From NCBI GenBank assembly GCA_017520365.1, contig JAFXFQ010000099.1, positions 1 through 13,662 on the forward strand: 13,662 nucleotides of DNA, given 5' to 3'. Under the pieces are notes generated by a model. It saw nothing but the letters and a program-made list of their open reading frames with translations, was not told the origin of the DNA and did no database searches. The position numbers and the translations under genes were made by a program. Positions 5,331 through 13,662 of the stretch are shown here, piece by piece. Every line of letters begins with the position of its first letter. Position 1 is the first letter of the stretch. Origin of the DNA: Clostridia bacterium (GTDB lineage Bacteria; Bacillota; Clostridia; Oscillospirales; CAG-272).

Positions 5331-6179
5331 ATGCTTAAGAGAACAATCACCGCAGTTATCGGCGTCGCTTTGCTGGTCGCTGTATGCATTTACTCTCATA
5401 CCGTAATATTCCCTATAGTCATCGGACTTATGGCACTTCTCGGCGTTTACGAGATGCTTGGATGCGTTGGCATGAGAAAGAACTTTATCGTTTCCCTTTG
5501 CCTTTACGTTATGACTGTGATCGTTACCATTCTTACACAGACCATACAGACCCACGCACTTTACATAGCAGCATATTCATCGTTTTTGTTCTGCATAATG
5601 CTTATCCTCTTCACCCTTGCGGTGTTCTCAGAGGGTAAGGTGCCTGTTGATAAGGTCTGCATCGCATTTACCACCTGTGCATACATCATCACCGGCTTCA
5701 TCTCCATCATCCAGCTTCGTTACCTCACCAGCAACTGAAACCTCGTAGGTGACAAGATATACCTCCTCGTGTTCGTTGCGCCCTGGGTGACAGATACCTT
5801 CGCATATTTCTGCGGCAGACTCTTCGGACGCCACAAGCTTATCCCCTCCGTCAGCCCGAAGAAGACTATCGAGGGCAGCATCGGCGGCATCATCTTCTGT
5901 ATCATCGGTTGCGTGGTCTACAGATTGGTGCTTGGTCAGATGAACGTGGAGAGTCTCCCCGCTATTTGGATATTTGCAGTTCTCGGCCTTCTCGTTTCCA
6001 TTGTTTCCCAGATAGGCGACCTTATCTTCTCCCTTATCAAGCGTCGCTACGGCATCAAGGATTACGGTATCCTCTTCCCCGGCCACGGCGGTGTTCTTGA
6101 CCGCTTCGACAGCGTTATCGCAACTGCTCCCCTTATCCTCATTGCCTGCGAGGCGCTGGCTTATTTCAACATTATGTAA
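5331..6179 (+). CDS. cdsA: Phosphatidate cytidylyltransferase (CDP-diglyceride synthase), interrupted by in-frame TGA
   Basis: CdsA makes CDP-diacylglycerol from phosphatidate and CTP, the branch point of phospholipid synthesis. The polytopic membrane protein is 282 residues long if read through. The C-terminal signature is complete: SLIKRRYGIKDYGILFPGHGGVLDRFD. Upstream are WVTDTFAYFCGR and PKKTIEGSIGG. The N-terminal half is hydrophobic with several membrane segments. Codon 136 is TGA at 5736-5738, in the same frame as both halves. The downstream half has no ATG and no ribosome binding site, only a GTG at 5769, so separate translation is unlikely. TGA is the normal stop of uppS, frr and ispG here, so a recoded genome is excluded. 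A G-to-A change from TGG (Trp) would explain it. The start at 5331 has GAAAGGA upstream. Confidence 0.88.
5736..5738 (+). other. In-frame TGA in cdsA
   Basis: The codon context is AGC-AAC-TGA-AAC-CTC. Both flanking halves belong to one CdsA domain and share the frame. A one-base change from TGG, TCA, CGA or similar restores a full-length protein. Nothing resembling a selenocysteine insertion hairpin stood out directly after it. Confidence 0.9.
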
Positions 6180-6187
6180 AATATTTG

Positions 6188-6220
6188 ATGAAAACGGGCT
6201 CGTCCCGTTTTCATTTTCCA
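6188..6220 (+). terminator. Terminator-like hairpin between cdsA and dxr
   Basis: ATGAAAACGGG (6188-6198), the loop CTCGT, and CCCGTTTTCAT (6204-6214) make an 11-bp perfect stem. T-rich sequence follows (TTTTCATTTTCC). It starts about 9 bases after the cdsA stop. It may cause partial termination before dxr, which has its own AAAGGAG site 40 bases on. No clear promoter is seen in the short remaining gap. Confidence 0.65.
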
Positions 6221-6263
6221 TATTTCAACTTTATTTCAAGCTCTTCAGCGAAAGGAGTCAGTT

Positions 6264-7448
6264 ATGGGATTTGATCAAAGAAGCGCCGCCGTCCTCGGCT
6301 CAACAGGCTCTGTGGGAACACAGGCGATAGATGCTTTGGGACGCCTCGGCGTTAAGATAAAGCTTCTCACCGCAGGCAGAAACGTTGACCTCGTTGCCCG
6401 TCAGGCAATGGAATGCTCCGCCGAAATGGTAGCCGTACCCAACAAGGATGACGGCGAAAGGCTCCGCTCACTTCTTCCCGAAGGGGTGAAGGTGTATGCG
6501 GGAGAGACCGCCGTTTGCGATGCTATCGCCGAGTGCGGCTGCAATCTTATCGTTCACGCCATCTCAGGTATGGCAGGCATCCCTGCTGCTCTTTCGGCGG
6601 CAAAAACAGGCGCCCGTGTTGCCATGGCAAACAAGGAAGCCCTTATCAGCCTTGGCCACCTCATATACAGCGAGCTTGAAAAGAGCGGCGGCGAGCTTAT
6701 CCCCGTGGATTCCGAGCACTCTGCAATTTTCCAGTGCCTTTGCGCGCAGGGCGCCGCAAGCCCCAAGGGTCCCGCTGATTCAAGCCGTGTTCGCCGAATC
6801 CTTCTCACGGCCTCAGGTGGCCCCTTCTTCGGTCAAAGCAGAGCGGAGCTCGAAAAGGTAACTCCCGAAATGGCACTTGCCCATCCCACCTGGAAAATGG
6901 GCGCTAAGATCACCATCGACTGCGCTACCCTTATGAACAAGGGCTTTGAGCTTATCGAGGCCTGCAGGCTCTTCAACGTGGAGCCCGACCGTGTTGAGGT
7001 CCTCGTTCACCGCCAGAGCATTATCCACTCTATGGTGGAATATACTGACGGTGCAGTTATTGCAGAGCTTTCCTACCCCGATATGAGAGACTGCGTTCGA
7101 TATGCACTCGCTTATCCCGACCGCGCCCCCTTCGGCGGAGATCCACTTGACTTCGTAAAGCTTGGCACACTTACCTTCCACGCCCCCGACCGTGAGGCAT
7201 TTCCCCTTCTCGGTGCAGCGGAAAAAGCTTGGTATATGGGTGGTACCGCCCCCGCTGCCCTCATTGCGGCAGACGAAGAGGCTGTCAGTGCATTCATTGA
7301 TAAAAAGCTCTCCTTCAACGGTATTTCCGATGCCGTTCTGGAAACAATAAACCGTTGCAGAATACTCTCTGCCGACTCACCCGAGGCAGTATTTGAGGCC
7401 GAGCGTGAAGCAAGAGATATCGCCCGCAGCGTTATCGCAAAAATGTAA
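6264..7448 (+). CDS. dxr: 1-deoxy-D-xylulose-5-phosphate reductoisomerase
   Basis: Dxr converts DXP to 2-C-methylerythritol 4-phosphate with NADPH, the committed step of the MEP isoprenoid pathway. The 394 residues are standard. GSTGSVG (12-18) is the NADPH-binding turn. ANKEALI, VDSEHSAIFQ (D149, E151) and LMNKGFE (E229) carry the metal and substrate ligands, and TASGGPF, HPTWKMG and VHRQSIIHSMVEY are also present. A short stretch after the CLCAQG segment is richer in Ala/Pro than usual but sits in a known variable loop. The ATG has AAAGGAG upstream. rseP follows after 24 bases, as in Bacillus. The product feeds uppS and ispG of the same cluster. Confidence 0.97.
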   Translation: MGFDQRSAAVLGSTGSVGTQAIDALGRLGVKIKLLTAGRNVDLVARQAMECSAEMVAVPNKDDGERLRSLLPEGVKVYAGETAVCDAIAECGCNLIVHAISGMAGIPAALSAAKTGARVAMANKEALISLGHLIYSELEKSGGELIPVDSEHSAIFQCLCAQGAASPKGPADSSRVRRILLTASGGPFFGQSRAELEKVTPEMALAHPTWKMGAKITIDCATLMNKGFELIEACRLFNVEPDRVEVLVHRQSIIHSMVEYTDGAVIAELSYPDMRDCVRYALAYPDRAPFGGDPLDFVKLGTLTFHAPDREAFPLLGAAEKAWYMGGTAPAALIAADEEAVSAFIDKKLSFNGISDAVLETINRCRILSADSPEAVFEAEREARDIARSVIAKM

Positions 7449-7472
7449 CAATACTATTTTCCGGAGTTTTAA

Positions 7473-8516
7473 ATGGCACTTTTAACAAACATCCTCCATA
7501 TCATCCTGGCAATTCTTCTCTTTGGCTTTCTCATATTTATCCACGAGGGAGGCCACTTCCTTTTCGCACGTCTTTTCAAGGTGACTGTCAATGAATTTGC
7601 TATAGGAATGGGACCAAAAATCTTCTCTAAGACATCTGAAAAAAGCGGCATCACCTACTCCTTCCGCGCTCTGCCCATCGGCGGCTTTGTCAGCATGGCA
7701 GGAGAGGACGATGACAGCGATGATCCAAACTCCTTCAGAAAAAAGCCCGTGTGGCAGAGGCTTATCATCACTGTTGCAGGCGCTGCCGTCAATATCATCG
7801 CAGGCGCTCTCGTTATGACTATCCTTGTCTGCTCCTCCCCCGACAATCTCGGCTCCACCGTTGTTCACTCCTTCACCGAGGAGGCTGTCAGCAACGAGCA
7901 GGGACTTATGGAGAACGACCGTATCACCGCAGTAAACGGCAAAAAGGTACACATTTTAGACGAGCTTGCTTATGAGATCATGAGACAGGGTATCGAGCCT
8001 GTGGACCTCACCGTTTTGCGTGACGGAAAAACCGTCATTCTCGAAAACGTGGAGTTCCCTCAGATCGCACAGAGCGGTATCGCATTCGGCACCAACGACT
8101 TCTACGTGTGGGGCGAGCGTCCCACACTTGCAAATTTTGCAAAGCACTCCTTCTTCAAGACCACCCATACTGTCAGTATGATCTGGGAATCTCTTTACGA
8201 CCTCATAAGCGGCCGATACGGCGTTGAGGCAGTTTCCGGTCCCGTAGGAGTAACTCAGGCACTTTCGGAAGCGGCTGATACGGGTGCCTACAGCTTCACC
8301 TACCTTGCCGTTGTCATAAGCATCAATCTGGGTGTGATGAACCTTCTCCCCCTCCCCGCCCTTGATGGCGGACGAATAGTCTTCCTTCTCATTGAGGCTG
8401 TGCGCCGCAAGCCTCTCAAAACTGAGATCGAGGCCTATATCAATTTCGTAGGCCTCGTTCTTCTTATGATGCTTATGCTGTTCATCTGCGTGAAGGACGT
8501 TATCACCCTGTTTTAA
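7473..8516 (+). CDS. rseP: RseP/RasP-type site-2 intramembrane zinc metalloprotease
   Basis: This membrane protease cuts substrates inside the bilayer after a first site-1 cut, for example anti-sigma factors and leftover signal peptides. The 347 residues start with a membrane segment containing HEGGH (24-28), the zinc and catalytic motif. A second motif, NLLPLPALDGGR, supplies the third zinc ligand D298. A single PDZ domain lies between, around 125-200, and a last membrane segment ends the protein. The segment 'EDDDSDDPNSFRKKPVWQR' before the second membrane span is typical of Firmicutes RasP. The start is preceded by CCGGAG. It lies between dxr and ispG, and no cognate anti-sigma factor is encoded nearby. 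Confidence 0.95.
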   Translation: MALLTNILHIILAILLFGFLIFIHEGGHFLFARLFKVTVNEFAIGMGPKIFSKTSEKSGITYSFRALPIGGFVSMAGEDDDSDDPNSFRKKPVWQRLIITVAGAAVNIIAGALVMTILVCSSPDNLGSTVVHSFTEEAVSNEQGLMENDRITAVNGKKVHILDELAYEIMRQGIEPVDLTVLRDGKTVILENVEFPQIAQSGIAFGTNDFYVWGERPTLANFAKHSFFKTTHTVSMIWESLYDLISGRYGVEAVSGPVGVTQALSEAADTGAYSFTYLAVVISINLGVMNLLPLPALDGGRIVFLLIEAVRRKPLKTEIEAYINFVGLVLLMMLMLFICVKDVITLF

Positions 8517-8549
8517 AAACCGAATCAAAGAAAAAGAAAGGATATTGCT

Positions 8550-9614
8550 ATGAGACGCGCTACAAGACAGATAAACGTAGGCAGCACTCTTATCGGAGGC
8601 CAAAGCCCCGTTACGGTGCAGTCTATGACAAACGTTCCCGCCCACGATTTTGATGGTACAGCCGCACAGGTCCTTGCCCTTGAAAGGGCAGGCTGCGACA
8701 TCGTTCGTATTGCTGTTCCCGATGAGGATGCGGCTCCCGTTTTCGCAAAGGTACGGGAGGCAGGTGCTAAAGTCCCCCTCGTTGCAGATATCCATTTTGA
8801 CTATAAGATAGCCCTTGCCGCAATAAAGCATGGCGTTAACAAGGTGCGTATCAATCCCGGCAACATCGGTGCCGAGTGGAAGGTCCGCGAGGTTGCGGAT
8901 GCCTGCCGTCTCTCCGGTGTTCCTATCCGTATCGGTGTTAACGGCGGAAGCCTTGAAAAGTCCCTTCTGGAAAAATACGGAGGCCCGACCCCCGAGGCTC
9001 TTGCGGAAAGTGCCCTCACTCAGGCCGAAAGCCTTGAGAATATGGGATTTTACGATACGGTCATCTCCATCAAATCCTCAAGGATACAAACTATGACCGA
9101 GGCGGCACGAATCGTTGCAAAAAGCTCAAGCTACCCCATTCATCTTGGAGTCACCGAGGCAGGTACCGAATATTCAGGCATTATCAAGAATTCCATCGGC
9201 ATCGGCAGTCTTCTTTGCGACGGTATCGGCGATACTATCCGCGTTTCCCTCACCGCAGACCCCGTTCGCGAGGTATACGCAGGTAAGGAGATCCTCAAAT
9301 CCCTCGGTCTTGTTACCGAGGGCATCAATATAATCTCCTGCCCCACCTGCGGCAGAACAAAGATCGACCTTATCGGTCTTGCCGAGCGCTTCCGAGAGGC
9401 AAGTGCCTCCATCGATACAAAGGGCAAGATGGTAAACGTTGCCGTTATGGGCTGTGTTGTAAACGGCCCGGGTGAAGCAAAGGAGGCCGACTTCGGCATT
9501 GCAGGCGGCGACGGCTTTGCAGTTCTCTTCAAGGACGGAAAAACTCTCGGCAGAGTTGAAGAGGACCGCGTTGTTGAGACCCTTGTTGAAGAAACCGTCA
9601 AATTCATAGGCTGA
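8550..9614 (+). CDS. ispG: 4-hydroxy-3-methylbut-2-enyl diphosphate synthase (flavodoxin type)
   Basis: IspG (GcpE) reduces the cyclic MEP diphosphate to HMBPP using a 4Fe-4S cluster and flavodoxin or ferredoxin. At 354 residues this is the short bacterial form. The N-terminal TIM-barrel begins with RATRQINVG, followed by PVTVQSMTN and VADIHFDYKIA. The cluster ligands are C264 and C267 in SCPTCGR, C302 in VMGCVVNGPGEA, and E309. The start at 8550 follows AAAGGA. It sits 33 bases after rseP. In Bacillus subtilis ispG lies elsewhere, whereas clostridia often place it before polC as here. It completes a two-gene MEP pathway set with dxr. Confidence 0.97.
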   Translation: MRRATRQINVGSTLIGGQSPVTVQSMTNVPAHDFDGTAAQVLALERAGCDIVRIAVPDEDAAPVFAKVREAGAKVPLVADIHFDYKIALAAIKHGVNKVRINPGNIGAEWKVREVADACRLSGVPIRIGVNGGSLEKSLLEKYGGPTPEALAESALTQAESLENMGFYDTVISIKSSRIQTMTEAARIVAKSSSYPIHLGVTEAGTEYSGIIKNSIGIGSLLCDGIGDTIRVSLTADPVREVYAGKEILKSLGLVTEGINIISCPTCGRTKIDLIGLAERFREASASIDTKGKMVNVAVMGCVVNGPGEAKEADFGIAGGDGFAVLFKDGKTLGRVEEDRVVETLVEETVKFIG

Positions 9615-9644
9615 ATATTGTACTGATTTAGACTCATACCTTAT

Positions 9645-9680
9645 GTTATCCTTTCATCAAAGCTTTGATGAAAGGATAAC
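9645..9680. repeat. Perfect 36-bp palindrome between ispG and polC
   Basis: GTTATCCTTTCATCAAAG (9645-9662) is followed without a spacer by its exact reverse complement (9663-9680). As RNA it would form a hairpin whose 3' arm contains AAAGGA (9671-9676), the site that would serve the ATG at 9689. A weak promoter-like pair (TTGTAC at 9618, TATGTT at 9642) overlaps its left end. Few Ts follow and the stem is AT-rich, so a terminator is not convincing. A protein-binding dyad, a mobile-repeat remnant or a translation control hairpin are all possible. Confidence 0.85.
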
Positions 9681-9688
9681 TTTATCAT

Positions 9689-12600
9689 ATGGAAAGGCAA
9701 ACACTTATGGCAGAGGGACGCACTCTAAAAACCATATTTTCCCGCTATACACCGCAGAGCGAGAATCAAAAAAGAATATTTGAAATGTCGGGAGATGCCC
9801 ACCTTTCGGGCGACCGAGAGAGGAAGGCATACGAGGTGCGCTTTTCTCTCCCATTTATTGCTGATAAGGGTGACCTCTACCGAATCGAGGAGGAGCTTTG
9901 CGAACTATATGAGCTCAGTTTTATTAGGCTTTTGCCGAAATATCCCACAGAGCTGTTTTCCCTTGATTACATGGGGGAGGTCTTTACCGAGGCACGCAGA
10001 GTCGGCGCCGTAACTCACGGCTTTTTCGACAACTGCAAAACAGTTATTGAGGACGGCGTTATCACCGTTTCCGTTCCTTATTCCCACGGAGGCGTGGAGC
10101 TTCTTGACCTTGGACGTGCGGGAGAGATAATCTCAGGCATCATCAGAAGCGAATTCGGACTCAACTACGAGACGGTCATCGATCAGAGAGACGACTATGA
10201 AAAATTCCACACGGAATACCTTGAACGACAGGCTGACTTTCTCCGCAGAACACAGGAGGCTGCCGTTGAATACTCAAGGATAATCGAGGAGCGCCGCCGT
10301 CAGGAGGAGGCTCAGGAGGCCGCAAAGAAGGCGGCGGAGACCCCTCAGTATCAGAGGATCGACTCTCTCTTCGAGGCAGAGGAAGAGGTAGAGGAGATCG
10401 AGGGCGGCATTTTCAAAAGCGGCCGTATGACGTTTGACACAAACTCCGACGAAGTTCTCTACGGCGAGGAGGATTTTGAAATTTCCGATCCAACTGCCCT
10501 TCGAATGATCAAATCGAATATGAGAAGCGTTACGGTGCTGGGCAGAATATTCAAGTCTGAGGCGGCGGAGATACGAAACTCTGAAAATATGTCCGTCACC
10601 ATCGGTATCACCGATAACGATTCCTCCGTATTCTTAAAATTACAGATGCCCGCCGCAGAGGCAGAGCCCTTTGCAAAGAGCATGAAGAGCGGAATGTGCA
10701 TTGCAGCCGTTGGCAGCGTCCGCGCCGACAAATTCGGCGAATACAACGTCAACGTAAAATGTATCAAAAAAATAAAGCAGTGCATCCGCAAGGATAATGC
10801 GCCTGTGAAGCGTGTCGAGCTTCATTGCCACACAAACCTTTCTACAATGGATGCCCTTGCCGCCCCTGCCGACGTTGTCAAGCGTGCAAAGGCGTGGGGA
10901 CACAAAGCTGTTGCCATTACAGACCACGGAAACGTTCAGGGTTTCCCCACCGCGATGCTTGCCTCTGAGGGTATGAAGGAGGATCCCGTTAAAGTTCTTT
11001 ACGGAATAGAAGCATATTTCGTCGACGACACACGCCGTGCCGTTTTCGGCCACACAGACAGCGATTTCGACGATGAATTCGTAGTTTTTGATATTGAGAC
11101 CACCGGCCTTTCCGTTCACAACTGCGCCATCACCGAGATCGGTGCCGTTCTCGTAAAGAGCGGAAAGATCATTGATGAGCTGAATATTATGACAGACCCG
11201 GGAATGCCAATTCCCGAAAACATTGTAGAGCTTACAGGCATCACCGACGATATGGTAAGGGGGCAGATGTCAAATAAGGAGGCTGTTCGCAAATTCCTTG
11301 ATTTTGCAGGCTCAAGGCTTCTTATTGCCCATAATGCAGACTTCGATACAAGCTTTATAAGAAAGGTCTGCGAGGAAGCGAGTATCCCCTTCCCCAACCC
11401 CTATCTTGACACAGTCTCCATGTCCCGCTACGTTAACCCCGAGCTGAAAAAGCACAAGCTGGACATTCTCTGCGATTATTTCTCTCTTGGAAGCTTTAAC
11501 CATCACCGAGCAAGCGATGACGCCAAGATGCTGTCCGCCATATTCTATAAAATGGTAGACAAGCTCCGCGACGAGGGCATCATGGACTTTAATCACTTGT
11601 CTGAGACCATGAGTGAAAGGGCTGACCCATTAAAGCTTCGCACCTATCACCAGATAATCCTTGCAAAAAATCAAACGGGACTTAAAAATCTATATAAGCT
11701 TATCTCCGATTCTTACCTTACTTATTACAGACGGAATCCCAGAATTCCCAAAACCAAGCTCATTGAGCTCAGAGAAGGTCTCATTATTGGCTCCGCCTGC
11801 GAGGCGGGTGAGCTTTTCGAGGCTATAAGAAGCGGACGCGGTGAGGCCGAGATCGAAGAGATCGCCTCATTCTACGACTATTTCGAGATCCAGCCAATTG
11901 CAAACAACCGCTTTATGATAGAAAAGGGGCTGGCCCGTGACGAGGAGGATCTTCGGGAATTCAACCGCAAGATCGTTGCTCTTGGCGAAAAGATGGGCAA
12001 GCCCGTCTGTGCCACCACCGATGCCCACTATATGGACCCGGAGGACGAGATCTATCGCCGCATCCTATTTGCGGGTATGAAATATCCCGATGCAGACAGC
12101 CCAAGCGAGCTTTATATGCGCACCACCGACGAGATGTTGAAGGAATTCGCTTACCTGGGCGAGGAAAAGGCATATGAGGTGGTAGTTACAAACACAAATC
12201 TTATTGCCGATATGATAGAGCCTATCCGTCCGATCCCCAAGGGCACCTATGACCCGAAGATCGAGGGCTGTGAGGACGAGCTCCGTGAAAAGTGCTACCA
12301 GAAGGCACGGGAAATGTTCGGTGAGGACCTGCCCGTGCAGGTCTCCGAGCGACTTGAAAGAGAGCTTGAATCAATTATCGGTAACGGCTTTGCCGTAATG
12401 TATATTATCGCCCGCCGCCTCGTTGAAAAAAGCGAGGAATGGGGCTATGAGGTGGGAAGCCGAGGAAGCGTTGGCTCATCCTTTGCCGCAATGATGGGCG
12501 GTATTACAAAGGTAAACTCCCTGCCCCCCCATTATCGTTGCACCGACTGCCTCTATACCGAGTGGCACGACAAGGGCACCCCGAAATCAGGCTTTGACCT

Positions 12601-13662
12601 CCCCCCTAAGGACTGCCCTCGTTGCGGTAAAAAGAATATGCACCGTGACGGACACGATATCCCCTTTGAGACCTTCCTTGGCTTCCACGGAGACAAGGTT
12701 CCCGATATCGATCTGAACTTCTCAGGCGACGTTCAGGGTAACATCCATAAATACACCGAGGAGCTTTTCGGTAAGGGTCACGCCTTCAGAGCCGGTACTA
12801 TCGGTACTCTTGCGGATAAGACTGCCTTCGGCTACGTTGCAAAATACCTTGAAGGCAAGGGCATATCCGTTTGCCGAGCAGAGGTGGAGCGGCTTATCGC
12901 AGGCTGCGTGGGCGTTAAGAGGACCACAGGCCAGCATCCCGGCGGCATCATCGTTGTTCCTCAGGAATACGACGTTTATGATTTCTGCCCCGTTCAGCAC
13001 CCTGCGGACGATCCCAATTCCTCAACGGTCACCACCCACTTTGAGTTTAAATATCTCCACGACACTATTCTGAAGCTTGACGAGCTGGGACACGATATTC
13101 CCACCAAGTATAAGCGTCTTGAGGGATATACAAACACCAGCGTTCTTGAATGTGATCTTTCCGACCGTGCTCTTTACAAGCTCTTTACAAGCCCTGAGCC
13201 CCTGGGTGTTACTCAGGAGGACCTGTTGGGCGTTGAAACGGGAACCCTCGGTCTTCCCGAGATGAACACAAAGTTTGTTCGAGGAGTTCTTATTCAGGCA
13301 CAGCCGAAAAACTTCTCAGACCTGTTGCAGATCTCAGGTCTGACCCACGGCACGGGAGTTTGGCTGGGAAATGCGGACGAGCTTATCCGCGACGGTATAT
13401 GTACAATTTCCGACGTTATCGGATGCCGTGACGATATTATGCTCTACCTTATCCAGCAGCACGATATGGACAAGGCGCAGTCCTTTATGATAATGGAGGA
13501 CGTCCGTAAGGGTAAGGGACTGAAGCCTGAGTACGAGGAAGCAATGATCGAGCACGGCGTGCCCGATTGGTATATCGAATCCTGTAAGCGCATCAAATAC
13601 ATGTTCCCGAAGGCTCACGCGGCGGCATACGTTATCGATGCTCTGAGACTTGGATGGTACAA
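9689..13662 (+). CDS. polC: DNA polymerase III subunit alpha, PolC type (C-terminus beyond the right edge)
   Basis: PolC is the replicative DNA polymerase of Firmicutes, with proofreading in the same chain. The frame is open for 1324 codons. In order: an N-terminal domain (about 1-190); a charged linker (about 195-225); an OB fold (about 281-365); a PHP domain begun by VELHCHT (376-382), with TDHGN near 412 and TDAHY at 777-781; and a DEDDh exonuclease inserted within PHP, with DIETTG (468-473), HNADFD (548-553) and HRASDDA (606-612). A four-cysteine zinc motif (C951, C954, C976, C979) follows. The polymerase aspartates are D1006 and D1008 in PDIDLNFSGD and D1131 in KLDELGHD. HAAAYV near the edge is typical; roughly 100 residues are missing. 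The start is either 9689 or the in-frame ATG at 9707, which has GGAAAGG 9 bases upstream and outside the palindrome. Confidence 0.97.
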   Translation, partial: MERQTLMAEGRTLKTIFSRYTPQSENQKRIFEMSGDAHLSGDRERKAYEVRFSLPFIADKGDLYRIEEELCELYELSFIRLLPKYPTELFSLDYMGEVFTEARRVGAVTHGFFDNCKTVIEDGVITVSVPYSHGGVELLDLGRAGEIISGIIRSEFGLNYETVIDQRDDYEKFHTEYLERQADFLRRTQEAAVEYSRIIEERRRQEEAQEAAKKAAETPQYQRIDSLFEAEEEVEEIEGGIFKSGRMTFDTNSDEVLYGEEDFEISDPTALRMIKSNMRSVTVLGRIFKSEAAEIRNSENMSVTIGITDNDSSVFLKLQMPAAEAEPFAKSMKSGMCIAAVGSVRADKFGEYNVNVKCIKKIKQCIRKDNAPVKRVELHCHTNLSTMDALAAPADVVKRAKAWGHKAVAITDHGNVQGFPTAMLASEGMKEDPVKVLYGIEAYFVDDTRRAVFGHTDSDFDDEFVVFDIETTGLSVHNCAITEIGAVLVKSGKIIDELNIMTDPGMPIPENIVELTGITDDMVRGQMSNKEAVRKFLDFAGSRLLIAHNADFDTSFIRKVCEEASIPFPNPYLDTVSMSRYVNPELKKHKLDILCDYFSLGSFNHHRASDDAKMLSAIFYKMVDKLRDEGIMDFNHLSETMSERADPLKLRTYHQIILAKNQTGLKNLYKLISDSYLTYYRRNPRIPKTKLIELREGLIIGSACEAGELFEAIRSGRGEAEIEEIASFYDYFEIQPIANNRFMIEKGLARDEEDLREFNRKIVALGEKMGKPVCATTDAHYMDPEDEIYRRILFAGMKYPDADSPSELYMRTTDEMLKEFAYLGEEKAYEVVVTNTNLIADMIEPIRPIPKGTYDPKIEGCEDELREKCYQKAREMFGEDLPVQVSERLERELESIIGNGFAVMYIIARRLVEKSEEWGYEVGSRGSVGSSFAAMMGGITKVNSLPPHYRCTDCLYTEWHDKGTPKSGFDLPPKDCPRCGKKNMHRDGHDIPFETFLGFHGDKVPDIDLNFSGDVQGNIHKYTEELFGKGHAFRAGTIGTLADKTAFGYVAKYLEGKGISVCRAEVERLIAGCVGVKRTTGQHPGGIIVVPQEYDVYDFCPVQHPADDPNSSTVTTHFEFKYLHDTILKLDELGHDIPTKYKRLEGYTNTSVLECDLSDRALYKLFTSPEPLGVTQEDLLGVETGTLGLPEMNTKFVRGVLIQAQPKNFSDLLQISGLTHGTGVWLGNADELIRDGICTISDVIGCRDDIMLYLIQQHDMDKAQSFMIMEDVRKGKGLKPEYEEAMIEHGVPDWYIESCKRIKYMFPKAHAAAYVIDALRLGWY

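Noticed and set aside
5331..6179. Genome-wide recoding of TGA as tryptophan or glycine
   Set aside because: frr, uppS and ispG all end properly at TGA and their proteins have normal lengths, so TGA is a stop in this organism.
5628..6221. Minus-strand open frame (197 codons) across the cdsA break, considered as a possible real gene explaining the TGA
   Set aside because: The plus frame carries the complete CdsA signature, while the minus frame shows only low-complexity acidic sequence and no ribosome binding site.
7956..8831. Long minus-strand open frame (291 codons) opposite rseP and ispG
   Set aside because: It is antisense to two clear enzymes and its composition follows their codon usage. 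It has no domain pattern and spans their intergenic gap.

Overview
The window is a housekeeping stretch of a Clostridia-type Firmicutes chromosome. PolC, the Gram-positive replicative polymerase, is present. The gene order pyrH-frr-uppS-cdsA-dxr-rseP-ispG-polC is the conserved Firmicutes arrangement. Ribosome binding sites are AAGGAG-like and promoters are close to the SigA consensus. The moderately GC-rich coding DNA and the GTAGGG-type intergenic hairpins suggest a gut-type clostridium (Oscillospirales/Ruminococcaceae-like). That placement is an impression, not a search result.

Layout. Minus strand, 1-687: 5' part of an aspartate kinase gene, expressed from a consensus promoter (TTGACA, 17 bp, TATAAT). 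Positions 750-1260 hold no convincing gene but a dense cluster of small hairpin repeats. Minus strand, 1261-2991: a short operon with a three-pass acidic membrane protein (split by a probable frameshift into 2131-2991 and 1910-2134) and an HD-domain hydrolase (1315-1890), closed by a strong intrinsic terminator. Divergent promoters between 3019 and 3123 serve this operon and the rightward one.

Plus strand, 3176-13662: pyrH (UMP kinase), frr (ribosome recycling factor), uppS (undecaprenyl diphosphate synthase), cdsA (CDP-diglyceride synthase, with an in-frame TGA at 5736), dxr (MEP pathway step 2), rseP (site-2 protease), ispG (MEP pathway step 6), and polC, which runs off the right edge. The operon joins nucleotide supply, translation, isoprenoid precursor synthesis, the lipid carrier for cell wall, phospholipid synthesis and DNA replication. 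dxr and ispG make the isoprenoid units that uppS uses. Terminator-like hairpins after frr and after cdsA, and a perfect 36-bp palindrome before polC, may set different expression levels inside the cluster.

I found no novel defence, mobile or biosynthetic system here. The most unusual signals are the hairpin-repeat cluster, the two interrupted reading frames (cdsA and the membrane protein), and the palindrome that overlaps a possible polC ribosome binding site.
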